DNA of 64,000 nt from Nymphaea colorata (Eukaryota; Streptophyta; Magnoliopsida; Nymphaeales; Nymphaeaceae): positions 38,989,115-39,053,114 of the forward strand of contig NC_045138.2 in the NCBI RefSeq assembly GCF_008831285.2, in the 5' to 3' direction. Every line of letters begins with the position of its first letter. Within the stretch, counting starts at the first letter, position 1. Made by a program: the position numbers and the translations under genes. Below are positions 48,065 through 62,900 of this stretch, one piece after another. The notes under the pieces are model-generated. The model was not told the origin of the DNA and made no database searches. It saw nothing but the letters and a program-made list of their open reading frames with translations.

Positions 48065-49945
48065 AACGCGGGAAACCGGGCCTCATGTTGTGTTCATCTC
48101 ATATAAACCCCCAACTCCCTCCTGCTCAAGATGGAGTACTCAGTTTTGGCCACATGGTGACACTAGAGAGTCGCCTTTATCAGACCATGTGGGGAGCTTC
48201 TAATGGCCTTAGTTACTAGGCCGGTGTTCGCCCTCTCTCTCTAGCTGTGTTGAAAGTGCACCACCGTATGGATGGTGAGCTCCTTCTCGTTCGATCTCAA
48301 GCCCGACGGGCTGAGGCTATCTCTGAGTCATCTTCATCGCCATGGACATGTCTGGCTGGATCGATCGAGCACAATTCGTTGCTGGACAACGAACCGCTTT
48401 GAGAATGACCATTGCTTCCTCCTTAGGGAAGTCTGCCCTTGACTGTGCATCAACAAGCTTTTAGACGGTTCCCCTCTTTCCTGAAGGTGATGGGGCAACC
48501 GTTTCACAACGTAACCAGTGCGAAGTTGGAGCGTGGGAGGATAGTTTATCTGCGAGTGACGTATATTCCCGATGAAGCGGTTAGCGGGTATTGCTGTGTC
48601 ACGGGACGTGCCATCTTATTCGTGTCTTTAGCGACGCCCGAACACAAACATTGGGACGGTCTTGGTTCTTTAATGTTTTTAACAAATTTACAATCTTTTT
48701 TGTTATTTCAATCTGTAAAAACGAGCCGGGTATGGTTTATTTCTACCATCCGAATTTAAAATATTGTTCAATTCGAATCCTATCCTAAAGGCGTTTTGAA
48801 ACTTCCAGATTGTGGGCTGAAGAACTAGAGAGAGAGAAATTGGATTGGATGAATTCTGACCCCTAGACCTTGAGTAAATCTTTGCTTCTTCTTATTTGGC
48901 AAATTGGGATACAGAGAAATTTAACGGACATTCTTCTTTTGAAGCTGAGGCAACTAACTATGTTATGGTGCTGTTTTCTTCTTCATCCAAAATAAGACAC
49001 CAGTCCATGATCCGTTACTAGCTAAACCCAACATTACCTCCACCAGATTACTGCGAGGTCTGGGCTCCTTTGAACCTCCAACCCAACTAATCTGCAGCTA
49101 TGGATGTAACCGCCGATAAATGGTTCGGGAGTTCTGTCAACTGGCACCACCAAGTCTGATTGAATTGAGATTTTCATATACTTTGGTGTTTTTCTCACCC
49201 ATTCCGCTGATTTGACCCACAGTTACCAATTAAAAGAAGAGAATATGGAAGCTTCAGCTTCTGTGATGTTATTCAGAGTTTCAAAACCCATGAAATCTAA
49301 GTTCAAAAGGCGAGGGTGCCATTTTGAAGTTACACCAATTGATGAGATTCCTCTTTGTTGGCAAAATTGACACTCACTCTACTGTCCTTTATTCATCATT
49401 TTTCGCCAAAAAAATCTCACTGCTGATTGAACAAATGATGTCTAAATGTAAGTGTGAAGCCGGAGCGCGACGAGAGGAAGCTAAATGAAAAGGAGGAAGA
49501 TGGTTTCTTCCGGTAACTATGCTGAATCGGGTGAAGAGGAAGAAGGTTGCTTTCGGCAACTATGCTGCTGGTCACGCATGAAGCACCTGCTTGTGAAAGC
49601 TGGTGAGGATGAATTAGGTGATGTACCAAAGCACGCTTTTCCCTGCTCGTTCTTTCTCCTTTGGCATCTCCAAGGCCAACGATTTCGAGGACGAACGGTG
49701 GAGATCGGTAAGCAGAAACGCAGACGTGCGTCGGCGTATCACGGAACGTTGAACATGGATGGTTCTCCACGGCCGCTAGAGCGGCAACACGAAGATCGCA
49801 TTGCAAACCGATCAGGCGAAAAGAGAAAGCCTCTCCTTTGATTTCCGATCATTGCTTGCGCATTTAAGCCTGTGAACGAGATCAGCGTTTGACTCCAGAC
49901 GATTCGACAGAGCAACTCCAGGAATTAAGGAGCAGAGAAGCGGAG
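48065..49945. other. Intergenic between Di19 and the LTP gene
   Basis: The first part may be Di19 3' UTR. A moderately GC-rich patch at 48240-48620 has no frame I can identify. Open frames on both strands at 49417-49841 overlap each other and match no family. The final 100 bp form the LTP leader. Confidence 0.4.
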
Positions 49946-50302
49946 ATGGTGACGACGACGACGACCGCGAAGGCGGTGGTGCTTCTTGCCGTCCTCTGGC
50001 TGTGGCTGGCGGTGAGGGGCGGAGCGGCCCCGTCGTGCAGCAGCGTGTACAATAAGATAGTGCCCTGCGTGGGTTACATGACGGGGAAGGCGGACGACCC
50101 GAGCGATGGGTGTTGCAGTGGGGTGAAGGAACTGAAGGACATGGCTCGCAGCAACGATGACCTGCAGGCCATCTGCAAGTGCATCAGTAGCGCCGCCGCA
50201 GGCCTCGTCGGCTTCAAACGAGACCGTGCCGTTGCTCTGCCCGGCAAATGCGGCGTCCACGTCGACTTCCCGATCGGCCCCGACGTCGATTGCTCCAAGT
50301 AA
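49946..50302 (+). CDS. Non-specific lipid-transfer protein, type 1-like
   Basis: The start is ATG at 49946 (MVTTTTTAK); the frame is open further up but has no ATG. 118 residues. A hydrophobic signal peptide (about residues 8-28, VVLLAVLWLWLAV) ends near GGAAPS, so the mature protein is about 90 residues and secreted to the apoplast. The eight-cysteine LTP pattern is complete: C-x9-C-x14-CC-x19-CxC-xn-C-x13-C, ending DCSK. LTPs bind and move acyl lipids and take part in cuticle building and defence. The final codons TCC AAG TAA overlap a donor-like AA/GTAAGC, the position where many type 1 LTP genes have an intron, so the last residues may differ in a spliced form. High GC contrasts with its flanks. 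Confidence 0.88.
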   Translation: MVTTTTTAKAVVLLAVLWLWLAVRGGAAPSCSSVYNKIVPCVGYMTGKADDPSDGCCSGVKELKDMARSNDDLQAICKCISSAAAGLVGFKRDRAVALPGKCGVHVDFPIGPDVDCSK

Positions 50303-53300
50303 GCCGTCGGTACCATTTTTTATCATAATGAAGTGATCTAACTATTGAAAAGTAACAAACGTAAAGCACGCAAAGGAGTACGTTTAAGTACCGTAATAGT
50401 TTCTATGTGTAATTTAATTTGAATCTCAGAATTCACATTGTTGATTCATTCATCAAGCTATGCTTAGCATGATCTGAACATATAAATGTTTGTTTACTTG
50501 TTTCTTATAAAAAAAAATACAATTTTCAGCTTTAAGACTGCCTTAATAAAAAAAAAAAACTCCTTATAAGGACGATTCTTTAAATGAAAACTGTCAAATA
50601 AAAGTTTAAACTGAATCTTCTTTTATCTTAAAAAACAAAATAGTAAACTCCAGTCTTTTTTAATTTTATTTCTTGCCACACAAAATTACATTCATCCTCT
50701 TCTAAGTATAAAACCAATAAAACCGAAGAAGGATAAGAATATGATTTAGTAAAAGACATTTCTGTTGTTCAGGTTAACGGCTGTCTATTTCGTGTTCTTA
50801 GTAGACAATTTTAAGAGAAGTGACCATTTATTTATAAAACTACAAACTGCAGTCCCTTCTCAGATTTCTAGATAAACGACAGGTTTAAAAAAATCTCAAA
50901 AGAAAAAAAAAAAGCCAAGTCCGTTCAAATTTAGTTTTATGAGTTAATCCATACTCAAAAGTTTTAGATTTTTATTTGAGGATGTTTGGCAACAGAAATG
51001 CCAACATAGTGCTCCTTTAATCTTAGTTTTCTGAGTTAATTCATGCTCAAAAGTTCTTTAATTTGCACTTGCACACACAATCGCAAGCAGAAGACGGTGC
51101 AATCATAAAAAGAACAAAAGGAAAACAAACAATCCTGAAAGTAGGGAACAAGAAAAGCCGGATTCAGATCGTGCGATATCCGAATTCCACACCGTTCTGA
51201 TAACGTCGGTTGTTTCCCTTTGCTTGATTGCTTGAGCAGGATATAATCAGGGATGAAGAAGAGTGTGAAGGTTCGCTGCTTCTATGTGGTTGGCATAAAT
51301 AAACTTCTGGAATTCGACTGTGTTGTATCACGGACACAATGAATGAATGAATCGACAAATAAATTTCCTCGGGAAATCTTTTTCTTCAATGTGTTTGTTT
51401 TCTCTGTGCAGATATTCTTAGAAGTTAGAACTCAAATGTGGCATGGCTATTTCATAGGTAACGCAAACAAAAAAATTGCACTTACATTTAATTCAATATT
51501 CGGGTGAGCAGAAGGTTAACAATCTCCTACCGAAAAAAGAGAGACAAAAAAAGAGAGACCCAAAGATGCCCCATTCATCTGCCTTCAAAGTTCCGAGTTG
51601 TGTCGGGACTTGGGTGGGGTACAATATACTGTCAACTAGTCTTACCAACTATGTTACGCCCCTTAAGGAGCAATTAATTCAACATCATTTGCCAAAGTCG
51701 AAGAAGGAATTACAGTTATAATGTTTCCGATCTAAATCACTTTCAACTAGTAGTATAGATCCATTCATGTCTATATTAAAACTAGTGTCTGACCATAGCT
51801 TTCGGCATCTGGTGGCCAACTGGAAGAATTTGGTTTGAAGGTTTTGTCGTTTTGATCTATGCCACCTATTTTATCAATCCTGATTGGCGTACAAAGTCTA
51901 GTATCCAAAGAAGTTTAATCAATTGTCTACTAGCCGCAATGCGATTGGCCCAATTGATTGGGTCAGCCGCTGGTAAGAGGCCAGTTGTTGGTTTGATTCT
52001 TGTGAGCATCGTGTGCATGTGCATGTAAGTCGAAGCAGGCATAAGCCCTAGGGATGGAAGGACTAGCTTTGGGCTTTTACGGTGTTGGGCAAGCGACAAA
52101 ATCTTGATTAGAACATCTCTCTCTCTCTCTCTCTCTCTCTCATGATGCAATCACATTGCTTGGAAAAACTGGATAGAGATGGACAAACATCCTCCTTACC
52201 CAAAGATTGATAGATCATAAAAAAATAGAAACATGGAAAATCAATCAAAAAATGAATTTCCTTCAACTATACACCCTTTATTCGAACATGATGAATGCCT
52301 GGATTATGTTTTGTGGTCACTGCATTTGATGGTTTGGAATTTGATTCAAGAATGAAAATTCCAGAATCATAGTTTCTCCTCAAATTGGAATGAAATCAGA
52401 ATTCCAAGTTTTAGTTTCACTCATTCAAACACTAGTAGTGAAAGAGATGGGTTCAAGTTGGCAGCACCCCTCTTGATTCTGTGGTTCTGCCTTCTCCATA
52501 TTAATTTTTTTTTTCACTGTGCTTTTGTGATGTTGGAGAAGCCAAAACTCCCTTAGGGTTTAGGTTTTCATTGAAAATTGAATGCAAGAACAATGCACCT
52601 TTAGTTTAATAATATCATGCCCCCCGCCACACAACTTAAACAAATTGTGACCACGAGAATCAAACTGACGACTGGAACACCCATAAATGCCGCTTAAATT
52701 AATAACCAGCTACTTACCAACCACTTGCCCAAGCCAGTGCATCAACACCCGTCGGGCTCAGATCTTTATTTTGAAAGCAAGCTTCCGTCGGCGAGATTCG
52801 GAGTTTCTCGCCAGTAAAATAAAAACATGAATGCATGGATCTTGAATTCAACAGTTCTTTTTGCAGTTTCTCGATTCATCTTCTTCTTGTTAACGGTTGT
52901 TGTTATGCTTCAGTCTGCAGCCTCACATTCACAGAACCTTATATTTCAGGTTCATACTGAGCTGGTTAGTGGAAAAAGTACACGAACTAGTTTACATACT
53001 AAATGACATAGATGTATTTTTCATATCCAAAACCTAACAAAATGATAGAAAGATCTTTTTCTTATGTTCAATTACAAATTCATAAGTTGAAAAATGTAGA
53101 CCATGAATTTGCGAGCATTAGAGATATCAACATGATCTTTTTTATGTAGATTGTTGACTTCTCTAGCACATACATTACATCCATATCCATCCACTGTTAT
53201 TAAATTAAATGTGCACTCATCAATTTGGTATCTTATGGGTGAATAATAATTTTGGTTGGGGTGAATACTCTTTCTTGGATAAAGCGGATTAATGAACTTG

Positions 53301-53334
53301 ATTGGCTGAAAGGTCGGGTTGGCATTGTGACAGG
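50303..53334. other. Intergenic sequence, no supported gene
   Basis: AT-rich with short low-quality frames only. Around 51950-52030 and, inverted, 52640-52740 there are tRNA-like GGTTTGATTCTTG and CACGAGAATCAAAC segments similar to the SINE-like head at 1818, suggesting dispersed SINE relics. Confidence 0.4.
52116..52141. repeat. (CT)n microsatellite
   Basis: About 13 CT units. Confidence 0.9.
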
Positions 53335-53531
53335 CAAGGATAGAGCCAAGGTAGGGTCTGCAAGGGCCTTAGCCCCACCTCAAAAAAAAAAAAAGTTAAA
53401 AATTTACCTGTAAATTTAAAAAAATCACTTGTCCTATATAAAATTTTGAAAAACGATATTTCGGCCTATGTCAAAATTTAAAAACTGTAATTCAGCCCCT
53501 TTTATGAAAAATTTTGGCTCCGCCTCTAGTA
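53335..53531 (-). mobile_element. MITE-like element with GGCGGAGCC end, inverted copy
   Basis: Read on the minus strand it begins GAGGCGGAGCCAAAAT and ends CCTTGGCTCTATCC, matching 39914-40103 in opposite orientation, with the same A-rich core. Confidence 0.6.
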
Positions 53532-54299
53532 GCAGGGCCCAGACTGTGGAAGAAGTGCATTAACTCGGTGATGGGTAATATCCAGAGCTTGAAGGATAAC
53601 AGAGTATCTTTCTCTCTTTTCTTTCTTTCTCTCAAATTCCGCTCTCTCCCTTTCACAGCATCAATTAGCACTGTAGTGTCGACTTACATGAAGATTAATT
53701 TTATATTCCTTTGTCATGCATGCTATGAAAATCTGTTCTACTGACGTCAAATCGGTTGATTGAATAAAACTAGTTTAACTAAAATGCAGTGTAAATAAGA
53801 CCAGTTTCAATTGATATTATAACCCATCTGTGATTATTCCATGGTGAAGCTAACAGCTGAATATTTTATCTTGCACTATCTAGATACAATTATACAGGTG
53901 GACAACTGTAATTATATATATATATTTCTGTTAAAATTTTGAAACTATAATTGGATCCTTACAACCAAACATTCCTAACTGTTAGTAGCAGCCGGTTTCC
54001 TCGTGATTTGATGGCTACCCACAGATCCAAAACTCCGGGAGCGTGATTCATTGAAATTGATGGGCGGGGACCTTCGGTTGTTCTACGACGACACGCAACT
54101 CGCAGTTCCAAACTTCAACCACAAAAATGTAGGTACAAGTATGCGACAATCAGTGCAATTGCTGATGTGCCAAATTAAATTTTCAGAAAGAATTTAATGC
54201 CCAAAGAGAAGTCCCTGTTAGAGTTGAAAATGGAACACTGTGCACCATGTGATCTGCATGGTAGACCAAGACGCTTAAATTTTGATAATTTTGCGGAAA

Positions 54300-54595
54300 A
54301 CTGTTTAGGATTTGTTTGGGTGACACTTTCAAACTTAATTTTGCCTTCAAAACCAGGTTTTTGGACTATTTGGATGACATCAAAACTGGATTTGAGGAAA
54401 ACTCAGTTTTGACAAAACCCGATTTTGTAAAAGGAATTGAAAAGTCTGTCCCTTTTAAATTGTTTAAAAACTAGGTTTTCAATGTGTCACGCAACAAAAA
54501 AAAAAAAAAAATTGTTTCTAAAACTCATTAAAAAACTTGGGCTTCATAAAACCTAGTTTTTACAAATGCATCCAAGTGCCCCTTTAAATTTTTTG
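54300..54595. mobile_element. Possible MITE with GTTTGGGTGACA-like end
   Basis: GTTTGGGTGACACTT at the left, and ATGCATCCAAGTGCCCC at the right as an imperfect inverted partner, enclose repeated AAAACCxGxTTTT motifs. Related scraps occur near 3890-4000, 14560 and 17070. Confidence 0.35.
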
Positions 54596-55067
54596 TGTAT
54601 TTGCACATAATCGTGCAACATTTGGAACAAATATAAGTACCTGTTTAGGTAATTAGTTCACAAATGCATACGTAGTTTATCAGTGAAAACATTAGAATAT
54701 AATTAAAACATTGTTTTACTCTTTAACCCCCAAAAAAAAACTGCTTTTGAATAATTTACAGAATCTACAATTTTTTTCTTGGTCTCTTCACAACTTTGTC
54801 TTTTCTCTTTTAAGTTAAAAAAAAAAAACGTCACTTTTCTTTTAGCTCTTGGAAACGCCTGCAAGACCAACGGCGTAGAAATTAGAATCATTTCGAGAAA
54901 GATCAAGAGTCACCGTTTTCTTAAAGCTAAAGCAAAAGACCCATGTGAATGCTTGGGGAAAATTTTCGTCCTTTTCCCTCAAACGTCAAGCCAAAAACGT
55001 TACGTGCCTATGAAAAACCAAAGCAACCCTCTCATGCAAGTCGTCATCATAAAGAAATGTCAATTTG

Positions 55068-56905
<1,838 letters not shown>

Positions 56906-59900
56906 ATGGGGAGTGAGGGAGAGATGGGGAGTGAGATGAAGTTCTTGGTGAAGGTGGAGGAGGGGAAGGCGGGCGATGGAGAGAGGCCATCTGTGGGACC
57001 TGTCTACAGGAGCGCCTTTGCCAAGGATGGATTCCCCGAGCCGGTGCCGGGACTCGAGAGCTGCTGGGATGTCTTCCGGTACTTCCTTGTCGCTTTTCTC
57101 TCTGTTTCTGGTTTTCTTTTCTCCTTTTGTTTTCCACGGATGGTGGCATCTCGTGTTTTCTGCCGGTTTTGTTGGTTCAAGAGGCGTCCTTGTTCTTTTT
57201 TTGGGTTGCCATGAAATGGGTTTCATTTTCTTTTGGTTTATCTTCTGTTTGGTTTCAATGTTTCCATTTATGGGAGATGGTGGGGGGAAGTCGCGTGACC
57301 TCCACAGGCATAATTGATCCTTCGATATTCGTGTTTAATGTCTTATTGATCTGTGATTGTGAGATGGGGCCCATAGTGTTTTAGCAAAGGACATGCGTAG
57401 ATGCGCTACTGTCTCTCTCCCTTGGTTGGCGTACCCGGGATTTTGGAGGAATACGTGATGCTTGCACGGACAGGAGAGCCTGTTGACTAGAGCCATAAAT
57501 TGACTGTATTTCCCTTTTGGTATACCGAAAAAATGATACTAGAATTTCACGATGAAAGATTCTTTAGATCAGGATCTCGCTCCTGGCTGATCAAAAACCA
57601 TATTTCTTTGTTCTTGATCAAGTAAAACCATTGACTTTGATGCTCTGCTGGAGATTTGCAACAATAAGTTGTCAATTCTGCACATGCATGCGGCTTTTCT
57701 GTTGAAATATCCGTTTACATGTGAGAGTTGATCCGTATGCCAGAAAGGAGATGAAGTTCGGTGGATGTATTTTGGGGTAGTTAGACGTGTGAAGTTGATG
57801 ACCAGGTTGACAACATTGTGGCAGTCTAACTGCAGATATCTTCCGAATCTAATCTGGTTTTACGTAGCAGATTTTCACTGTATCCCATCATCAGGGTTGA
57901 GCTTGGACAGTCAGATTTACGATCTAGACATTAGGATGGATTTCTATACGGCATTTAACCTGCATGTCTAGTTTAGAGTTCGAAGAATAATTGTCACTGG
58001 TTTCAGCCTTTTCTTCTATGGGACTTGATATTTTAGATCTTCTGTAGAACAATTATTTTTCAGTGAATTTCTAGTTCTAGGTTGCTGGATTTTTTCTTAT
58101 TTAAGAATCTCAGTCCAGCTTAGCCACTTGAGGAACGAGTTATTTCTCAAAATGTCTTACTGGATAGAAGTGATAAACATGTCTTCTAAGAAAATATATC
58201 TCAAGAATAAAGTTTTCCCTCCATGTAAATTCCAGTCAAGTTGATGATGCACTGGTTGGGTCTAATGTCATCCAAAATAAATGGAAACTGGTTGAGTTCA
58301 TTACTGCAATGAACTCATTTGATCGTTTCTAAATCATCAGTTCTTTACCAGATCAAGAAAAGATTTTGATAGATAAATATTTTAAGTCAATGCAAACTTG
58401 TGACATAACATTGAGAAGAATATAAACATGTAAAAGAACTCAGTGTAAGAACAATTTCAATCCATAAATATGTCAGTGAACCACATGCAGGTGATGGTGT
58501 AATTCACATATGTAGTTCCATAAAATACATGATGACATGTCATATGTATCATGGGAATGTAAATTTTGTATTCATATCTTTTGAAATCACAAAGGGAAGA
58601 ACATTTAAAAGAACATATTTTATGAAGAAAATGATACTTCCTCTTAGACTTTAGTTGGGATTCAGCTGACGGCTTTCTGTACATTATTGTGCAACGTAAT
58701 TCAATATCATCAAAAGGAGAATGTCTGGGCGCCAATCTTTTGGAACTCAAAAGTCATAATAGCACTTCAAATTCATTTTACTTGGAAAATGAAAATAAAT
58801 TTCCATACAAAACCCATGAAAACACTACTCTTAGTTATATATGATAGCTTCTTTGTTTTATATAATGACATATGTATAGTTTGTTACAAGACATATAAAT
58901 TGTATGCAGGCCTTCTCTTGGGTTGCAAAATACTTCTGTTCTTTTGGGGTTTGGATGTAGCTGCAGTTGCATGAGCAGTCCAGGAGATGGTTCAGAAAAC
59001 AAAACTAGTCATTACATACTCCAGTAATATATGTTGTTAAAAAAACGTAGGTTTACTTACTTGCATTAGCTTGTTTCCCTACTTTTGTGATTAAACACAT
59101 GTTACTTTCTTTTTTTCTGTTTTGCTTTTCTGAAATTTTTTTCCCCTTTAATTATTGTTTTTGCTGGTCTTAAACAAATAGTAAGTATTTACTAAGAGCT
59201 TGAATCAATTTTCTTCATGTTAGCTATTCCATGTATTATATCATGGAATTTGACTGGAGAACTGATGTTTACTTAAACTGATTGTCCTATTAAAGCTTAC
59301 ATGCATGCACTAAGTATATGCCTTTGAACATTACAGTATTTCTGTACAAAGAAATCCACAAAACCCAATGCTAGGAAGGCGAGAAATTCTGGATGGAAAG
59401 GTGCTTTGCCTGATTATTGCCCCTTTTGTAACTTCTTTGTAAATGATGTGTCATCTTACTACCAATTTTATTCCAGCCAGGTAAATATGTGTGGATGACA
59501 TACCAAGAGGTCTATGACATTGCTATGAAAGTTGGACTTTCTATCAGAAGTTGTGGTGTTGAGCCGGTAATCATGTCTTAACACATCACTGTTTATGCTT
59601 TTTTTTTTTTTCCTTCTTTTGAACTTCATTTGAATATGGATGCATCTTGCGTCATATGAAAAGATGGACTTTATTTCGGTTACATAATAAGTTTTCCTCC
59701 AAATATTCTGCTATAGATGTTCCATGTTTTTGAGAAGAGAAGTAACATGGGCCTGCAGAGTTGGAGCAGTTAAGCTTATTGGTGTTAGCATTTTGCCAAG
59801 TTTTGAAATAAACCCACCCACAGCGTTCGAAAGAGGATTGCTGGTAACCTAGGCAGCATAAATCTTGTTTTTGAAGGGTTCTGAACTTCTATGTTATCGG

Positions 59901-62900
59901 GACACAGAATTCCTTATGGTGCCATTGATGTTCTATAGATTAGAATAAAGTTTTTTTAATTGTGATTTTCCCATTTGGAAATAGTTAATCTGGTTGATTT
60001 TGATATTTTAGTATTATCATTTCCTGGAAATAGAAGAAAAGCAATGGCAGATTGAGGCTATCTTTATGTGTGTGTGTGCACATGTGCATGAGTGCATGCA
60101 TGAATACATCCTTGCCACATCTACAACTGCATCCACATCTATGCCTGCACTCATATGACTAGGTTGTCTTGTGGGATGGCACATCAAGAAAGCAAAATCA
60201 GATTCTTCATCACAATCTCTGTGCATGGAGCTGACATTTTTTTACCACTTTTATTATCAGTGTTTGGAACTCTGTACCCTAATGATGCCCTTTGCACCAC
60301 TGTTCAGCATACACAAGTAATTTCTTTAATGCAGTGGTCACATCTATTAAATTACTTTCAAGACCAAGAAAAAGATGTTTGCATGCATACATTTTCTTGT
60401 TACACGTCTGATAGCACAAAAAACATGTTATAATACTTGAATGCATTTTTAAGCCTGGAATTTTTTTTCTGCAATAGAAATTGCTGTAGATAATGTTTTA
60501 GCATGAACGGAATTTTGTTTGTTGCTGTCTTTCCTTTTCTCTTTTCCTATATATCTTCTTATTCAACTGCTTTAAGATAAAAGTAAGGAACCTTTGATTT
60601 GTAAGGCTTAAAGAAGATTAAGAGCAAGGGAAAGGACTAAGAAGGGAAGAGGTGGAAGAAGGAGAACAAAAGAAAGAACCAAAATGTGGAGAAAGAAGTT
60701 TAGAGATCAAAGGGTTTCAATAGTTTTGCTTAACAGAAAGAGGAATAACGAAACTACCACATAAATTGAGTGGTTTGCTCGCTGTTCTATAGGTGCTCAT
60801 GTGGGGTCTGGAAGCATAGTGCGTCGGATCTTTCTTTTACTACTTTATCACTTACGGCAACGTGGACTTCCTGTTTTACTGCTTTTATTTTGTCGTATGC
60901 TCTGGTTTGCTACGAATGAAGTGGGGATACACTTTTCTTCTTTACTTGTCTTTGGTTGAGTTTGGCACTGGGTAGTGAATGGTATATCTATGGCTCACAA
61001 TTTTAACCGTATGTAACATGATTATCAAGAAGTGTCCTGAAAAGCATATCATAAAGTGCTGGATAATATATTCATGACAGCACTAATATGCATATGGTGA
61101 GGTATGTTTTCTGTCACTTGGAGACGCTTACCTTGGCAACCAAAGCAAGTATTTAGGATTTTTGCAGGCTACACAAGTATCTGGTTGTCATGTATGGCAA
61201 GTCTATGTTCTACCATATTCAACAATTTATTATTCCTGCTTCCAGTTTTAGCTTCTCATTGGTCTTATTTCTAACAGATTAGTAAGCACATATATTGTTT
61301 CGTGAATTAAAAATTTAAGTTTGAAACTTTGTGAAAAAGATTTGAAAATTTTCCTTCTGCACTGAATGAATAATTTGAGTGGCTGGATTTGACTGGTGGG
61401 CTTTAGATACCTTTTATTTTTTATTTTTTGTTGATTCATTCCACTATTATGTGTTGCTAAAGTAGAAAATTCTGTAACTTGTAGGGAGGACGCTGTGGTA
61501 TATATGGTGCCAACTGCCCTGAATGGCTTATGAGTATGGAGGTAGTCTTTTGCTTGCTGATCTGTATTCTTCTTCTTTATTTTTTTTCTCATTTGATGCA
61601 GAACTTGACCATTTGATTTGTGAAAACATAACTTGATTCTTTTGAACTTTCACATATCTTGTTTCGCTCTTGAAGTTGTTTATTATGCTCTTGGCTGGTG
61701 AATAAGGGGAACTTGCTCTGCTCATAATATTGTGTGTTCTGCTAATGGATATTTGTACCTCTGGAATATACCTAAACATTTTGCAACTTTTTCAGGCTTG
61801 CAATGCTCATGGCATATATTGTGTCCCCTTGTACGATACTCTAGGTATACCTTCTGCCTTCTCTAATTTTTGAAGTATTATTAAATAATGTCAGAAGAAA
61901 AGGAAAACTGCTACTTCCTCTGATAGTCCAAAGAATGGGTCTTATCTCCATTGGTGTCGTTGGTGATGATGTTGGAGCAAATAATAATGTTTGATGGAAA
62001 AAAGCTAGTTCTCATCTTACATGAAATCAAAACAAGAGTGACCATATTGGAGAAATTATGGATGATAAGGAACTAGAGGGTTCAGTAAAGCTTATAGGGG
62101 CAATCATGAGCAAAATATGTTTAACACATGTATTATGCCAGTAAGGTGACAAACAACTTTATGTGGAAAACAAATTATTGCACATGTGGGAGAATGACAA
62201 GTATCTGAAAAGCATTCTACAAATGTCACAAATGACAAGATTAGGTTTCAAATCTTTAATTTTTGTACTCTCTTAATTTCTTGCTAAACTTGGCTACATC
62301 TTTTAATTCAAGCATTTTTATATCCTTTGAAGGTGCTGGAGCAGTTGAGTTTATTATATGCCATGCGGAGGTTTCTATTGCATTTGTTGAAGAGAAAAAG
62401 ATCGCTGAGGTATGATCTTTATGCTTGCATATGCTAAATGGTGTTTGATAGTGACTTATTGATTGAAAGCGTGGATTCTCTCACTTATGTCTAAAAGGGG
62501 GCAGAACTAGTGCAGATTGGCTATGCATGTATACACTATACCTTTCTGAGAGATACAGAGTTTATTTTTGTTGAATCAACTGTCCATTTTGCTTCTCTAC
62601 ATATTATAGTAAACCATTTCTTTGTACAGTATTTTTATATGGTGGTTTTGATTTCTGTTCCCATTCTAAAACGAAGATGCATCTTCAAGTTTCTTTCAGG
62701 TTTTCCTTTTAGATATGCACTCAGCCTGCTTTCTGAAATAGGGAAAAGAGCAATAAGACGTCACTATCTTAATGGGTGAGAATAGCCAGTTTCATCTGTC
62801 AGATAGGGGGAAAGGAAAATTAAAAATTGTGGATAGATTTTTTTCCTTGGCTCAAGAGGGGACTTAGTTTACTGGGTTTGAATCCACAACAATCAAATGT

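Noticed and set aside
49417-49841. Overlapping frames on both strands upstream of the LTP gene
   Set aside because: No family resemblance, no splice context, and low-complexity Ser/Phe on the minus strand.
57127-57384. Frames following LACS exon 1
   Set aside because: Intron read-through; the donor at 57079 joins in phase to 59337 and restores the LACS sequence.
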